A DNA stretch of 64,000 nucleotides from Algoriphagus sp. (GCA_029945945.1 JAQSDM010000005.1:893353-957352); one strand, 5' to 3'; numbered from the stretch's first letter, positions 33,728 to 43,967 are shown. The notes: a model not told the origin generated them from the letters alone. Numbers and translations: made by a program.

Positions 33728-34468
33728 TCAGAGGTTTCCTTTTGCAACCCAAAGATCGATTAATTCACCCGTATTGACTTGCATACCTGCTGCAGGTGAT
33801 TGAAGAAATACTTTTCCAGGTGCAACAGAATCAGTTTCCATTACCTTTTTATTTCCAACCCGAAGACCGGATCCCAGGATTAAAAATTCAGCTTCAATTT
33901 CTTCCATTCCAACCAAATCAGGTACGCTTAAAACCTGATTGCCCAAGCCATCACCTACCATCAAATCAATTCTTGCGCCTTTAGGAATTTCAAATCCTTC
34001 CGGCACTTTGACTCCTCTGTATCTTTGTTCCAAGACAACATTGGTTCCGATATCCGGCACATATACAATGTCGCCACGCTCCAGTCCCATATTAGTTAGG
34101 ATTTCCTGCACATTCTTGAGTGGAGTATTGACCAGATTCGGCATTTTCAGCATTGGTGCATTTCGAGCATTTAAGGTCAGGTAAATCTTGCGATCACTTT
34201 TTACCTGTGTACTTGCTGCTGGAATTTGCTTCAATACAGCCATTGGCTTTTGATCGGTATTAAATCCTGAATCTAAGGACACTTCGTATTGAAGACCTGC
34301 ACGATCCAATAGTTCCACTCCTTCGTCGAACGTGTATCCTGTCAAATCAGGTACAGAGACAGTTTCGCCATGGTTGGTATATAGCGGCAGGTAAACTTTC
34401 AAAAACAGAAATCCCAGCAAAATTGAGATTGCAAAAATGATGGAAAGATTAATGAGTATTTTTTTCAA
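33728..34468 (-). CDS. Membrane-anchored protein with three PASTA domains
   Basis: The 246-residue protein starts with one membrane helix (LINLSIIFAISILLGFLFL, about 5-24). Three PASTA units follow, each opening with a VPDLTG/MPNLVN/VPDLVG motif (about 38-100, 108-172 and 180-246). In Firmicutes such repeats bind muropeptides as part of Ser/Thr kinases; here no kinase domain exists. Free-standing PASTA proteins are common in Bacteroidota. A cell-wall binding role in the periplasm is a family-based guess. Confidence 0.88.
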   Translation of the reverse strand: MKKILINLSIIFAISILLGFLFLKVYLPLYTNHGETVSVPDLTGYTFDEGVELLDRAGLQYEVSLDSGFNTDQKPMAVLKQIPAASTQVKSDRKIYLTLNARNAPMLKMPNLVNTPLKNVQEILTNMGLERGDIVYVPDIGTNVVLEQRYRGVKVPEGFEIPKGARIDLMVGDGLGNQVLSVPDLVGMEEIEAEFLILGSGLRVGNKKVMETDSVAPGKVFLQSPAAGMQVNTGELIDLWVAKGNL

Positions 34469-34578
34469 GGAATGGCTTAATTGAGTCTTTTGAGAAATAA
34501 ACGATAGCTAAAGATAAGCGGGAATTTCAAACCCTACAACGAAGGAATTGACTTGTCCGGTTCATGCTGATGGCAAAA

Positions 34579-34609
34579 AATAAGCCGAAGAGATCATCAT
34601 CGGCTTATT
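34579..34609 (-). terminator. Terminator of the M43 protease gene
   Basis: AATAAGCCGA and TCGGCTTATT pair perfectly over 10 bp, with an 11-nt loop. A run of Ts follows on the minus strand, a few bases past the stop codon. Confidence 0.85.
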
Positions 34610-34614
34610 TTAGA

Positions 34615-37600
34615 TTAATTAATAATCAATTTGCGGGTCTCCTGAATGGTATCGCTCGTGATTTTTATGATGAACAATCCTCTGGAGAAGAGTTCCGTAC
34701 TGAAGGAATACGTTTGGTTAAGCGTTTTTGGGTATTCTATTTCTTGCACCACAGCTCCTGTACTTGATATGACCTGAATGGTAACGGTCTCATAACCTGG
34801 AAGATTGAAGGCTATATTGAAAATGTCGGTTGCAGGATTCGGGTATAGGATAGCCATGCCTTCCGTTGGAATAACCGGCTCCGGATTTGCGCTCAGGAAT
34901 AGCTCGATATTGTCCAGGTAAATTGGTGAATCTGATTCTATTCCGCCTTCCACAACGAATGCAATTCTGGTTTCAGTTTTTCCTGGACCTGCAAAATCAG
35001 TCAGATTTACATATTTCCTTGAAAAGTCTGTCGCCGTATTTGGATTCGCTTCGCCCGCTGAAACTGTAGACAATTCAGTCCCGCTTGCGCTCCAAACCTC
35101 TGTGTAATTTTCACCGGCATCTGCACTTGCCAATACTTTTAACGTAGTACCGGGACTCACAGAGCCTGCGGCCAGATCAAAGAAAATACTTCCCTGTCTG
35201 CTCACAGACATGTCAAAAATCGGAGTGCCTAGCCAATAAGTATACCCTGTGACTTGATTTTGGAGTCGCACCACATTGCTTTGTCCGGAACCATTTGTCA
35301 CAGACGAAACAGTCCACGCCGTAGCATCTGCTTGAGGATTTATCGTAATCCAAGGTCCCAGAGAAGTTGTATTATTGAAGTTTTGTCTCCAGGGAACTTC
35401 GATTTTATCGGTGTTTTCGATTATGAAGCGCCGAAGAGTGCTGCCATTATCCCCGTTATTCTGGTCAAAGTTTGGTTGGTAGACTTTATAATCAAGCCTG
35501 TTTTTTCCGGCCGAAGTTGTGTTTCTTCCACTCAGAACAAATGATTCTCCGGGAGCAACTTCAGATCCACTTGCGATGTACGTTTCCACATCCAATCCAT
35601 TGGTACTACGGGTGAATAGAAACTTTGAAACTGGAAGATTTCCGGTATTGGATATTCTTACAGACTCCACCGCTTGAGTGCCATCTACAATCGGATTGGG
35701 AGACACCAATTCATTCAAGACCAACTCGTACTTGAATTCTTCCTGAGGCAGTATTCGGATGTTCTTCAGGAAAATGTTATTCCCGTAACCATTCTTAGTA
35801 ATGAAGGCAATCTTAACTCGGCCAAGTCCTGCAAACTTTTTAAGATTTACCAGCTCCGTACGGAACTGAGATTCGGTAGTAGGAATAAACTCATCCAATG
35901 TGGCGTCAGATGTCTCAAGAGTCTGACCGATTTTTTGGTAAGTAGCATTTGCCAGATCGAAGGTATTTCCACAATCCTGTGAGATTGCCACCACCAATTC
36001 ATCCTGAAATCCATCCTGACCATAAAGCGCATGAGCCATCTCGAAAACCAACTGTGCGTTTGGATAATCATTCAGGTCGATTGTCGGAGAAATGAAATAA
36101 TCTTGCTGTCCAGGTGCCTCGTAATCGTAATGCCTGATGAAAACTGCGGGTTGTATGGTACCTGCAATAGTCAGGTCAGTTCTGGCCCAGGTGAGCAAGT
36201 CATCAGGATTATCGATTGACCATGGATTTGGAAAGGAGGTTAAATCGAGCGTATAAGGAAGATCAATGTCTGCCTGAATAATTGGACTGACCAGTTTACT
36301 GTTATTATCAGTTTTCTCATCGGGCAAGTCATTGGATTGGGTGATCTTGAATTCTACCTGATTTTCAGTTGGTAAAAGAGTGAAATCATTGAAAGTAAGA
36401 ATGGCACTTTGACCAGTTGCAAGATTGAAAGTGAATCTCTTGTCCTCTAGAACAACCCCATTTCTGATCAGTTGAACTCTTCCAGACGTCAAGGTCGTGG
36501 AGCCAGCATTTTTGACTTCGATGGATGGGCTTATTGTTGGTTCGCAAGCAAATTCTCCAGGCTCAATCACTTTGAAAATGGCTAAATCCCTATCTGCCAA
36601 AACAGGCTCTTGGGTTGCACGATTATTTACTAAAGTGACTCTTCTCGGACTGTTTGCTAACACCACATCAAATCGCTCAACCTGACCTTTTGTGAACAAA
36701 TTCATACAGGCATCAGGGGTATAATCCATGTAATTTTGGATCATATTATTATTTCCGCAGCTTACTTTGGTCACGGTTGGAGAGCAAACGGTGTTTGCAG
36801 AATCCTGGTTGGGAGTATCTGTGACAAAGTCATCGACTCCGCATCCGCCATCTCCCCAGATATGTCTCAGGCCAAAATAGTGTCCCACTTCATGGGTAGA
36901 GGTACGTCCCAAATAACTTGGTACCGCATTGCCACCTGTTCCGAAAAAACGATAATCGATCGTAACTCCATCAGTGATAGCCGAAGAAGGTGCAAAGTTG
37001 AGACCAGGCAGATCTGAAATTGGAAATGACGCGTATCCGATATAGGGCTGAGTCAATGCAACCACCCATATATTCAGGTATTCTTCCGGGTTCCATTGAG
37101 AAAGCTGACCAATCAAAGTAGCATCATCGGGAGAATAGGTCACTTTAGTACCCAGAACTCGTACGATTCCGGTAGTCGGAAGACCCGAAGGATCTTGTTT
37201 GGCTAAAACAAATTCAATATTGGAGTCAGCCGCAACAGGAAGGAATTCAGCAGGGGTACGATTTGCATCGGCATTGAGCCTTCTGAAATCTTCATTCAAA
37301 ATTCTGATTTGTGCCTCTATTTGCGAAAGGGGGATGTTTACTCCTGTCCCTTCGGCTTGTCCTGAGTGAATTACATGGACTACAACAGGGATTAATCTGG
37401 GCCCTTCATTCGTTTTTGCCAGGATTTGAGGCGTATTTCTTCTGGCTTCTATTTTTTGGTCAATCCAGCTTTCGAAAAAAGGTTTGGAGCCGAAATAGCC
37501 CATTTCCTTTTCGATTTGTGCCTCCAAAATTCCATGCCCACACTTTTCAGAATGGGAATGATCGGGACTTTTTGCAGCCTTATTGGTGATGTCTACAACT

Positions 37601-37695
37601 GTAAATTGCTGCGCAAAAATGGGGGTTGATAAAACAAAAATAGCTCCCAAGAGGAGCACGGATGCGTAATGAAAAAACCGTAAACCTTGTTTCAT
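34615..37695 (-). CDS. Secreted M43 (pappalysin-type) metalloprotease with T9SS sorting domain
   Basis: I start at MKQGLRFFHYASVLLLGAIF, which gives a clean signal peptide and a 10-base gap to the NifU gene; the longer start overlaps it. The roughly 1026-residue protein has a catalytic zinc motif HEVGHYFGLRHIWGD near residue 270 (HExxHxxGxxH) and the methionine turn CGNNNMIQNYMDYTPDACMN, both diagnostic of M43 cytophagalysin-like enzymes. Beyond it are CARDB-like (LADRDLAIFKVIEPG) and jelly-roll modules, and the C-terminus AILYPNPATDIFNIAFN is a T9SS tail. It should degrade proteins outside the cell. It lies after mrp and the NifU gene. Confidence 0.92.
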   Translation of the reverse strand: MKQGLRFFHYASVLLLGAIFVLSTPIFAQQFTVVDITNKAAKSPDHSHSEKCGHGILEAQIEKEMGYFGSKPFFESWIDQKIEARRNTPQILAKTNEGPRLIPVVVHVIHSGQAEGTGVNIPLSQIEAQIRILNEDFRRLNADANRTPAEFLPVAADSNIEFVLAKQDPSGLPTTGIVRVLGTKVTYSPDDATLIGQLSQWNPEEYLNIWVVALTQPYIGYASFPISDLPGLNFAPSSAITDGVTIDYRFFGTGGNAVPSYLGRTSTHEVGHYFGLRHIWGDGGCGVDDFVTDTPNQDSANTVCSPTVTKVSCGNNNMIQNYMDYTPDACMNLFTKGQVERFDVVLANSPRRVTLVNNRATQEPVLADRDLAIFKVIEPGEFACEPTISPSIEVKNAGSTTLTSGRVQLIRNGVVLEDKRFTFNLATGQSAILTFNDFTLLPTENQVEFKITQSNDLPDEKTDNNSKLVSPIIQADIDLPYTLDLTSFPNPWSIDNPDDLLTWARTDLTIAGTIQPAVFIRHYDYEAPGQQDYFISPTIDLNDYPNAQLVFEMAHALYGQDGFQDELVVAISQDCGNTFDLANATYQKIGQTLETSDATLDEFIPTTESQFRTELVNLKKFAGLGRVKIAFITKNGYGNNIFLKNIRILPQEEFKYELVLNELVSPNPIVDGTQAVESVRISNTGNLPVSKFLFTRSTNGLDVETYIASGSEVAPGESFVLSGRNTTSAGKNRLDYKVYQPNFDQNNGDNGSTLRRFIIENTDKIEVPWRQNFNNTTSLGPWITINPQADATAWTVSSVTNGSGQSNVVRLQNQVTGYTYWLGTPIFDMSVSRQGSIFFDLAAGSVSPGTTLKVLASADAGENYTEVWSASGTELSTVSAGEANPNTATDFSRKYVNLTDFAGPGKTETRIAFVVEGGIESDSPIYLDNIELFLSANPEPVIPTEGMAILYPNPATDIFNIAFNLPGYETVTIQVISSTGAVVQEIEYPKTLNQTYSFSTELFSRGLFIIKITSDTIQETRKLIIN

Positions 37696-37705
37696 TAAGC
37701 TCTGA

Positions 37706-37954
37706 TTAGGCAACAGTAAGATTGACAGCTTCTACCCGGACAATTTCCGGAATAGCTCTCTTGATAGCCTCTTCTACACCGGCTTTTAGTGTCATGGTAG
37801 ACATCGGGCAGGAACCGCAAGATCCCATCATTTCAATTTTTAAAACCATGTCATCGGTAAGCTCCACGATTCTCACGTTTCCTCCGTCCGCTTCCAAATA
37901 TGGGCGAATGGTATCAAGGGCAAATTCTATCTGTTCTCTTAATTCTGAATGCAT
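37706..37954 (-). CDS. NifU-family (C-terminal domain) Fe-S scaffold protein
   Basis: The 82-residue protein is the NifU C-terminal domain alone: IRPYLEADGGNVRIVEL (about 16-32), then MMGSCGSCPMSTMTLK with C46 and C49 in the C-x2-C motif that carries a transient Fe-S cluster. It is 5 bases downstream of mrp, an Fe-S carrier gene, and the pairing supports a role in Fe-S cluster delivery in the cytoplasm. Confidence 0.93.
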   Translation of the reverse strand: MHSELREQIEFALDTIRPYLEADGGNVRIVELTDDMVLKIEMMGSCGSCPMSTMTLKAGVEEAIKRAIPEIVRVEAVNLTVA

Positions 37955-37959
37955 TTTAT

Positions 37960-39054
37960 TTAAGCTTTAATTTCTACCACCTCAGTTTTTTCCTGAGATG
38001 CGTTTCGGATGGCGATTTGTCTGGCGATTGTCTTTGCCAGGTTTGTATACGCATCTTGAGTCAACCCGTTTTTCAATACTGCCGGATATCCTGTATCACC
38101 ACTTTCTCTGATACTTTGGATGATTGGAATTTCTCCCAAAAACGGTACTTGGTACTTTTCTGCTAATCTTTTCCCGCCTTCTTTGCCAAATAAATAATAT
38201 TTATTGTCTGGCAGTTCTTCCGGTGTAAAATAAGCCATATTTTCTATAACACCTAAGATGGGTACGTTAATTTGTGGCTGTCGAAACATGGATAAACCCT
38301 TGGTAGCATCCGCTAAAGCGATTTTTTGAGGCGTTGTCACGATCACCGCACCTGTCACCGGCACCGTTTGCACCATCGTCAGGTGGATATCCGAAGTTCC
38401 AGGAGGCAAATCGATCAATAAATAATCCAGCTCACCCCATTCCACGTCCGCTATAAACTGTCTCAAAGCCGAACTTGCCATTGGTCCTCTCCAGACTACT
38501 GCACTTTCTGCCGGTGTCAAAAAGCCAATTGACATCAACTTAACCCCATACTGGGTGATAGGGATGATAATATTTTTTTCACCAACTTTTTTGACGGAAG
38601 GCTGCTCTCCCTCGACATTAAACATGGTTGGAATAGAAGGGCCCGAAATATCCGCATCGATCAAACCGACCTTCGCACCCAGTTGAGCGAGCGCCACTGC
38701 AAGATTTGCAGCAGTGGTGGATTTGCCCACACCGCCTTTTCCGGAGGCAATGGCAATTATGTTTTTTACTTCAGGCAAGATCGGAGTTGCTTCTCTGACA
38801 GTCGTTACCTGGGAAGTCATCGTTAATTCCCATTTGATGTCGTTGCCAAAGTCCTCTCTCAAAGCTTCCAGACAATTATTTTTGATCACTTCTTTGAGCG
38901 GGCAGGCCGGAGTGGTCAATACAACCTTGAAACTTACGTTTTGACCTTCAATCAGGATATTTTGTATCATTCCAAGAGAAACCAGATCTCTTTTCAAATC
39001 CGGATCTTGAACTCTCGACAGGGTCTTTAGGATGGCCTCTTTGGATACTTGCAT
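37960..39054 (-). CDS. mrp: Mrp/NBP35-type Fe-S cluster carrier ATPase
   Basis: The 364-residue protein has an N-terminal MIP18/DUF59 domain (about 1-90) with a conserved CPLKE element, then a P-loop ATPase with the deviant Walker A SGKGGVGKSTT (about 104-114), VGLIDADISGPSIP, YLLIDLPPGTSD and VIENMAYF. It is a member of the Mrp/ApbC family, which transfers assembled Fe-S clusters to target enzymes. Here the nitrate and nitrite reductases are among the obvious clients, though the genes are not neighbours. The usual C-x2-C near the C-terminus is not obvious in this copy. Confidence 0.93.
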   Translation of the reverse strand: MQVSKEAILKTLSRVQDPDLKRDLVSLGMIQNILIEGQNVSFKVVLTTPACPLKEVIKNNCLEALREDFGNDIKWELTMTSQVTTVREATPILPEVKNIIAIASGKGGVGKSTTAANLAVALAQLGAKVGLIDADISGPSIPTMFNVEGEQPSVKKVGEKNIIIPITQYGVKLMSIGFLTPAESAVVWRGPMASSALRQFIADVEWGELDYLLIDLPPGTSDIHLTMVQTVPVTGAVIVTTPQKIALADATKGLSMFRQPQINVPILGVIENMAYFTPEELPDNKYYLFGKEGGKRLAEKYQVPFLGEIPIIQSIRESGDTGYPAVLKNGLTQDAYTNLAKTIARQIAIRNASQEKTEVVEIKA

Positions 39055-39191
39055 GGGGAAAATTTAAAATTTTTTGCAATTTAGATCATCTCCTTCTCTT
39101 TACGAAGCGCAACGGCAAATGTATTACTCTTGATAAACCGGGTCGTACTGAAATAGTTCTTGTACCCGACTCTATTTTTACGCTGAGCGAT

Positions 39192-39199
39192 TAACTTTG
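39192..39199 (+). promoter_or_regulatory. Candidate -7 box (TAACTTTG) before dnaG
   Basis: TAACTTTG matches TAnnTTTG and ends 17 bases before the dnaG start codon. No clear -33 element is visible. Confidence 0.5.
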
Positions 39200-39216
39200 T
39201 CCGACTTCATTTTCCC

Positions 39217-41154
39217 ATGAGCATCAGTAAACTCACCACAGACAAAGTAAAAGAACGAATGGACATCGAAGAGGTGGTGGGTGACTACGTACCTCTCAAA
39301 AAGAAAGGCCAGAATCTTTGGGCCTGTTGTCCGTTTCATGGGGAAAAATCTCCTTCGTTTTCCATCTCTCCTGCCAAGCAAATTTACAAATGCTTCGGTT
39401 GTGGTAAAGCAGGTGACCCTATCCAATTCATAATGGATATCGAAGGAATCGGCTTTCAGGAGGCGATCCGACATCTGGCGGGCAAATATGGGATCGAAGT
39501 TGAGGAGGATCAATCCCGAACACCGGAGCAGGACATAGCCCAAAACGAACGGGAAAGCCTGTTTATCGCATTGGGCTTTGCCCGTGATTTTTTTGTGAAA
39601 AATCTCCAATCTGAAGAAGGGAAATCGATAGGGTTAAGCTATTTCAAAGAGCGTGGATTCAATCCCGTCATTATCGAAAAGTTTGATCTCGGTTATGCCT
39701 CCGATGGCTGGGACCATTTGCTGAAAGCTGCAAAATCCGCAGGTTTTCAGGAGGACATTTTATTGAAAGCTGGTTTGGTTCTTCAAAAAGAAGGCGATCC
39801 GACCCGGATTTATGACCGCTTCAGAGGTCGGGTGATTTTCCCCATTCATAATATCAGCGGTAAGCCGATTGGATTTGGAGCAAGAATCCTGACCAAAGAC
39901 AAGAATCAACCCAAGTACATCAACTCCCCTGAGACGGAAGTTTACCATAAGAGTGACGTGCTCTATGGGATGTTTCAGGCCAAGAAGGCCATCCGGGACA
40001 AGGACAATTGCTATCTCGTGGAAGGTTATACAGATGTGATTTCCATGCATCTCTCCGGAATCGAAAATGTAGTGTCTTCCTCCGGCACTTCTCTCACCGA
40101 GGGCCAAATCAAACTGATCAAACGGTTTACCGATCAGGTGACGGTGCTTTACGATGGAGATGCGGCAGGTATCAAAGCTTCTTTGCGTGGGATCGACTTA
40201 CTTCTGGAAGGCGGCCTGAATGTCAAAGCAGTTGTTTTTCCGGACGGAGAAGATCCGGATAGCTATTCCCGCAAGGTTGGAACTCAGGCTTTTCAGGATT
40301 ATTTGAAAGAAAACAGCCGGGATTTCATCGGCTTCAAGATAGGCCTGTACCAAGAAGAATTTGCAAGAGACCCTATCCGAAAGGCTGAAGTGATCCGGGA
40401 AGTGGTGCAAAGCATCGGGAAGATTCCTGACCCGATTATCCGATCGGTTTACACCAAGGAAGCTTCGGTCTTACTTGGAATAGAAGAGGATATCATTCTG
40501 GCCGAGTTGAATAAGTCATTCCTGAAAAATCAGAAGGAGACTTTCAACAAACAGAAAGAAGATGCTGCTGCTGAGGAAGCATTGGAAGAACTCATTCCAA
40601 CCCAAATTCAGGTTTCAGTCACCGAGCTTCTCCGAATTCAGGAACGAGAAATGGTTCGTCTGTTGATCAATTACGGTTGGCAGCAAATCGGGGAGGAGGG
40701 AATGCATCTTTGTCAATACCTGCTTTCGGAGACACAGGAACTCCAATTTGAGACACCGGTTTATTCCAAAATTTTAATCCTGTATCGTCAGGAATTGGAA
40801 AAAGGAAACTTACCCGGTCCGGATCATTTTCTGAGTTCCCGGGATTTGGAGGTTCAGAAAGAGGTCATTGATCTGGTTACCCAGCGTCATGAAGTTTCTA
40901 CACATTGGCATGAAAAGCACCAGATTACGATCACTACCGAAACAGATGATTTGACCCAAACCGGCTATAAGACTATTTTGAGACTTAAGAAAAAAATGGT
41001 CGTGAGGTTAATGGATGAGGCAAAATTAAAAATCAAAAATGCCGAATTGGACAAGCTATCGGATGACAAAGTTTATGAACTTCAGGTGATTTACGTAGAG
41101 CTAAAGAAAGTCCAGCTCGAGATTGACAAAGAACTCGGGATAGTTATCGGCTAA
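39217..41154 (+). CDS. dnaG: DNA primase DnaG
   Basis: The 645-residue protein has the N-terminal CHC2 zinc-ribbon (CPFHGEKSPSF with C38 and H41, then C59 and C62 in YKCFGCGKAGD), the catalytic core with YLVEGYTDVISMH and the TOPRIM Asp triad VTVLYDGDAAGIKASLRG followed by PDGEDPDSY. The C-terminal helicase-binding region is present but diverged, with an EAALEELIPTQ-like linker. It makes RNA primers at the replication fork. The gene stands alone on the plus strand, divergent from mrp. Confidence 0.97.
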   Translation: MSISKLTTDKVKERMDIEEVVGDYVPLKKKGQNLWACCPFHGEKSPSFSISPAKQIYKCFGCGKAGDPIQFIMDIEGIGFQEAIRHLAGKYGIEVEEDQSRTPEQDIAQNERESLFIALGFARDFFVKNLQSEEGKSIGLSYFKERGFNPVIIEKFDLGYASDGWDHLLKAAKSAGFQEDILLKAGLVLQKEGDPTRIYDRFRGRVIFPIHNISGKPIGFGARILTKDKNQPKYINSPETEVYHKSDVLYGMFQAKKAIRDKDNCYLVEGYTDVISMHLSGIENVVSSSGTSLTEGQIKLIKRFTDQVTVLYDGDAAGIKASLRGIDLLLEGGLNVKAVVFPDGEDPDSYSRKVGTQAFQDYLKENSRDFIGFKIGLYQEEFARDPIRKAEVIREVVQSIGKIPDPIIRSVYTKEASVLLGIEEDIILAELNKSFLKNQKETFNKQKEDAAAEEALEELIPTQIQVSVTELLRIQEREMVRLLINYGWQQIGEEGMHLCQYLLSETQELQFETPVYSKILILYRQELEKGNLPGPDHFLSSRDLEVQKEVIDLVTQRHEVSTHWHEKHQITITTETDDLTQTGYKTILRLKKKMVVRLMDEAKLKIKNAELDKLSDDKVYELQVIYVELKKVQLEIDKELGIVIG

Positions 41155-41199
41155 GCCAAACTTTCTTTGGCATCATCCTGTTTTAGATTCGAAAGGGTG

Positions 41200-41207
41200 T
41201 AAATTTG
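41200..41207 (+). promoter_or_regulatory. Candidate -7 box (TAAATTTG) before ribBA
   Basis: TAAATTTG fits TAnnTTTG and is 31 bases upstream of the ribBA start codon. I find no FMN-riboswitch-like structure between the two. Confidence 0.5.
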
Positions 41208-41238
41208 CCACCCTAAATACAATCAAAACCCAAGTCTT

Positions 41239-42453
41239 GTGGAAAATTTTCAGCTTGATCCAATTGAGGACGCTATAGAAGCTATCAGAAATGGTGAAGT
41301 AATTATCGTAGTTGATGATGAGGATCGTGAGAATGAGGGAGATTTCATTTGCGCTGCTGAGAAAGTAACGCCTGAAATAATCAATTTCATGGCCACTCAT
41401 GGACGTGGATTGATCTGCGCTCCTTTGATCGAAGACCGATGCGAGGAATTGGGTCTTGAACTCATGGTTGGACAGAACACCGCAGCTTTCGAAACCCCTT
41501 TCACGGTATCTGTGGATTTGATCGGCCATGGTTGCACTACTGGAATCTCAGCTTCTGATCGTGCAAAAACAATTAAAGCCTTGATCGATGATTCCATTCA
41601 CCCAAGTGAATTGGGCAAGCCGGGTCATATTTTTCCTTTGAAAGCAAAACGAGGCGGAGTCATTCGCCGCGCAGGTCATACTGAAGCAGCCATTGATTTG
41701 GCTAGAATGTCAGGGTTTAAACCTGCCGGAGTTTTGGTGGAAATCATGAATGAGGATGGGACTATGGCCCGTCTCCCGGATTTGATCAAAGTAGCCGAAA
41801 GATTCAAATTGAAGCTCATTTCGATCAAAGACATGATTGCTTATCGTCTTCGGACTGAGTCACTTATTAAGCGTGAAATCGGAGTGGATCTTCCGACTAA
41901 TTGGGGGAATTTTGATTTGATCGCTTTCCGTCAGACCAATACTGACGAGATTCATCTTGCCCTGCTTAAGGGGAGTTGGGAAGCTGATGAACCGATCTTG
42001 GTACGGGTTCATTCATCTTGTGTGACCGGAGATATTTTCGGGTCTTGCAGATGCGATTGTGGACCGCAACTTCATGCAGCCATGGAAATGGTCGAAAAAG
42101 AAGGAAAAGGAGTTGTCTTATACATGAATCAGGAAGGTAGAGGAATTGGCCTGATCAATAAGATGAAAGCCTACAAACTTCAGGAGCAAGGGATGGATAC
42201 CGTTCAGGCAAATATCGCTTTGGGACTTCCCATGGATAGCCGCGATTACGGAGTAGGTGCTCAGATATTGAGAGATTTGGGAGTTGGCAAAATCCGCCTG
42301 ATCTCCAATAATCCTCAAAAGCGGGTTGGTCTGCTTGGTTATGGTTTGGAGATCGTGGAACAAATTCCAATTGAAATCACTCCAAATCCTCACAATTTGA
42401 AATACCTGACGACCAAGCGAGATAAAATGGGTCATACGATTCTAAAGAAATAG
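41239..42453 (+). CDS. ribBA: Bifunctional DHBP synthase / GTP cyclohydrolase II
   Basis: The 404-residue fusion makes the two precursors of riboflavin: 3,4-dihydroxy-2-butanone 4-phosphate from ribulose 5-phosphate, and the pyrimidine from GTP. The N-terminal RibB part has [13 protein letters not shown] (about 23-35) and [21 protein letters not shown] split at about 130-150. The RibA part has [19 protein letters not shown] (zinc cysteines, about 256-274) and [12 protein letters not shown] (about 294-305). The start is a GTG codon at 41239. The length is normal for RibBA. Confidence 0.97.
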   Translation: MENFQLDPIEDAIEAIRNGEVIIVVDDEDRENEGDFICAAEKVTPEIINFMATHGRGLICAPLIEDRCEELGLELMVGQNTAAFETPFTVSVDLIGHGCTTGISASDRAKTIKALIDDSIHPSELGKPGHIFPLKAKRGGVIRRAGHTEAAIDLARMSGFKPAGVLVEIMNEDGTMARLPDLIKVAERFKLKLISIKDMIAYRLRTESLIKREIGVDLPTNWGNFDLIAFRQTNTDEIHLALLKGSWEADEPILVRVHSSCVTGDIFGSCRCDCGPQLHAAMEMVEKEGKGVVLYMNQEGRGIGLINKMKAYKLQEQGMDTVQANIALGLPMDSRDYGVGAQILRDLGVGKIRLISNNPQKRVGLLGYGLEIVEQIPIEITPNPHNLKYLTTKRDKMGHTILKK

Positions 42454-42544
42454 AATTTTAGTAAATTAAAATTCGTCATTATTCCATCGGAGATTTTTCA
42501 ACCCGGTCAGGTGTAATACCGTTAACTCAGGCATGATAATTACC

Positions 42545-43183
42545 ATGAAAAAAGCGATTTTCACCCTCTGCTTGATCTTTTTGGGAATAGCCTCCACAAT
42601 GGCTCAGAAAGAATTTCCATCCCAGGTATGGCATAAAGGCAATATCTATGGGTCTGATGGTCAGTCGTTTTCAGGACTGGTCAAGTATGACTTGGATAAT
42701 AACCTGGTCCAACTTCAGGAGACAAATATCAATACATTCACAGCTTCTAACGTCACCTATTTTGAGATTTATGACGAGATCTTTGGAGGTATTCGTAAGT
42801 TTTACAGTTTACCATATGCTCTCACGTCAGGTTATGAGACTCCTATTTTCTTCGAAGTTTTGACCGAAGGGGATGATATCGCCTTGCTCTGCAGGGAATA
42901 CATCGCCACCGATTCGAGGAGCATGGGTGCCTACGGGCCAATGGGGATGAACCCTTTCTGGGGCCCTCAGACCATGATGGGATATCGGTTGGCATTCAAT
43001 TACTATTTTTTCAAAAGTGGAAGAATTCAAAAATATAGCCTGAAGAAAAAGGACCTTTTTGAGATGCTTCCGAACCATGACGACGAAATCGACCTTTTCA
43101 TGCGAAAAAATCGGCTTGAGCATGACCAAAGAGGTGATCTTCTCAGAATCACCGCTTACTACAACGAACTGAACAAAAACTAA
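42545..43183 (+). CDS. Secreted protein of unknown function upstream of surE
   Basis: I prefer the second methionine (MKKAIFTLCLIFLGIASTMAQ), which gives a standard signal peptide; the frame begins four codons earlier. The mature roughly 190 residues contain beta-rich segments (WHKGNIYGSDGQSFSGLVKYDL, LVQLQETNINTFTASNVTYFEI-like strands) and a glycine/methionine-rich loop (MGAYGPMGMNPFWGPQTMMG). I do not recognise a named family. The stop overlaps the surE start by one base (TAATG), so the two are translationally linked, although surE is a cytosolic-type enzyme. Confidence 0.8.
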   Translation: MKKAIFTLCLIFLGIASTMAQKEFPSQVWHKGNIYGSDGQSFSGLVKYDLDNNLVQLQETNINTFTASNVTYFEIYDEIFGGIRKFYSLPYALTSGYETPIFFEVLTEGDDIALLCREYIATDSRSMGAYGPMGMNPFWGPQTMMGYRLAFNYYFFKSGRIQKYSLKKKDLFEMLPNHDDEIDLFMRKNRLEHDQRGDLLRITAYYNELNKN

Positions 43184-43965
43184 TGTCCAAGCCTCTTATT
43201 CTCGTCTCCAATGACGATGGAATCACTTCAAAAGGAATTCGTGTGCTCATTTCTGTGATGAAAAAACTGGGTGAAGTAGTCGTGGTGGCACCCGATAGCC
43301 CACAGTCAGGAATGGGTCATGCCATCACGATCGGAGAGACGCTTAGACTTTATGAAGAGGATATTTTTGAAGATGTTGTCGCATATAAATCAAGCGGAAC
43401 ACCAGCCGATTGCGTGAAGCTGGCAAAGCATTACGTGCTAAAAGACCGAACCCCCGACCTTGTGGTAAGCGGAATCAATCACGGATCAAACACTTCCATT
43501 TCTGTTCTTTATTCCGGGACAATGTCCGCGGCAATCGAGGGAGCTTTGGAGGGTTTACCTTCAATTGGCTTTAGTTTATGTGATTATTCCTCAAAAGCAG
43601 AATTTTCGCATGTGGAGGAATGGGTGGAGAAAATAGCCCGTCAAGTGCTGGAAAGAGGGATTCCGAAAGGGATTGCTCTGAATGTGAACTTTCCTCCCAA
43701 GCGAAATGAACCCATTCAGGGAATAAAGGTTTGCAGGCAGGCAGATGCTAAATGGCAGGAAGAATTTACGGAGCGATACGACCCAACCGGCCGCAAATAC
43801 TTTTGGATGGCAGGTAATTTTGTGAATTTCGACCACGGTGAGGATAACGATGAATGGGCAATTGCCAACAATTATGTCGCAATAGTACCTTGCCAATATG
43901 ATCTCACTGCTCACCATGCAATCTCTCAGATGAACAAAGACTGGGATTGGGAAAAATTAAAATAA
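43183..43965 (+). CDS. surE: 5'/3'-nucleotidase SurE
   Basis: The 260-residue protein has all SurE hallmarks: VSNDDGITSKGIRVL at residues 7-21 (metal-binding Asp pair), VVAPDSPQSGMGHAIT (about 38-53), SGTPADCVKLA (about 70-80) and VSGINHGSNTSISVLYSGTM, the metal-binding Asn/Ser loop (about 94-113). It hydrolyses nucleoside 5'- or 3'-monophosphates, with a role in stationary-phase survival in other bacteria. It overlaps the upstream gene by one base and is followed by a terminator. Confidence 0.96.
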   Translation: MSKPLILVSNDDGITSKGIRVLISVMKKLGEVVVVAPDSPQSGMGHAITIGETLRLYEEDIFEDVVAYKSSGTPADCVKLAKHYVLKDRTPDLVVSGINHGSNTSISVLYSGTMSAAIEGALEGLPSIGFSLCDYSSKAEFSHVEEWVEKIARQVLERGIPKGIALNVNFPPKRNEPIQGIKVCRQADAKWQEEFTERYDPTGRKYFWMAGNFVNFDHGEDNDEWAIANNYVAIVPCQYDLTAHHAISQMNKDWDWEKLK

Positions 43966-43967
43966 GA

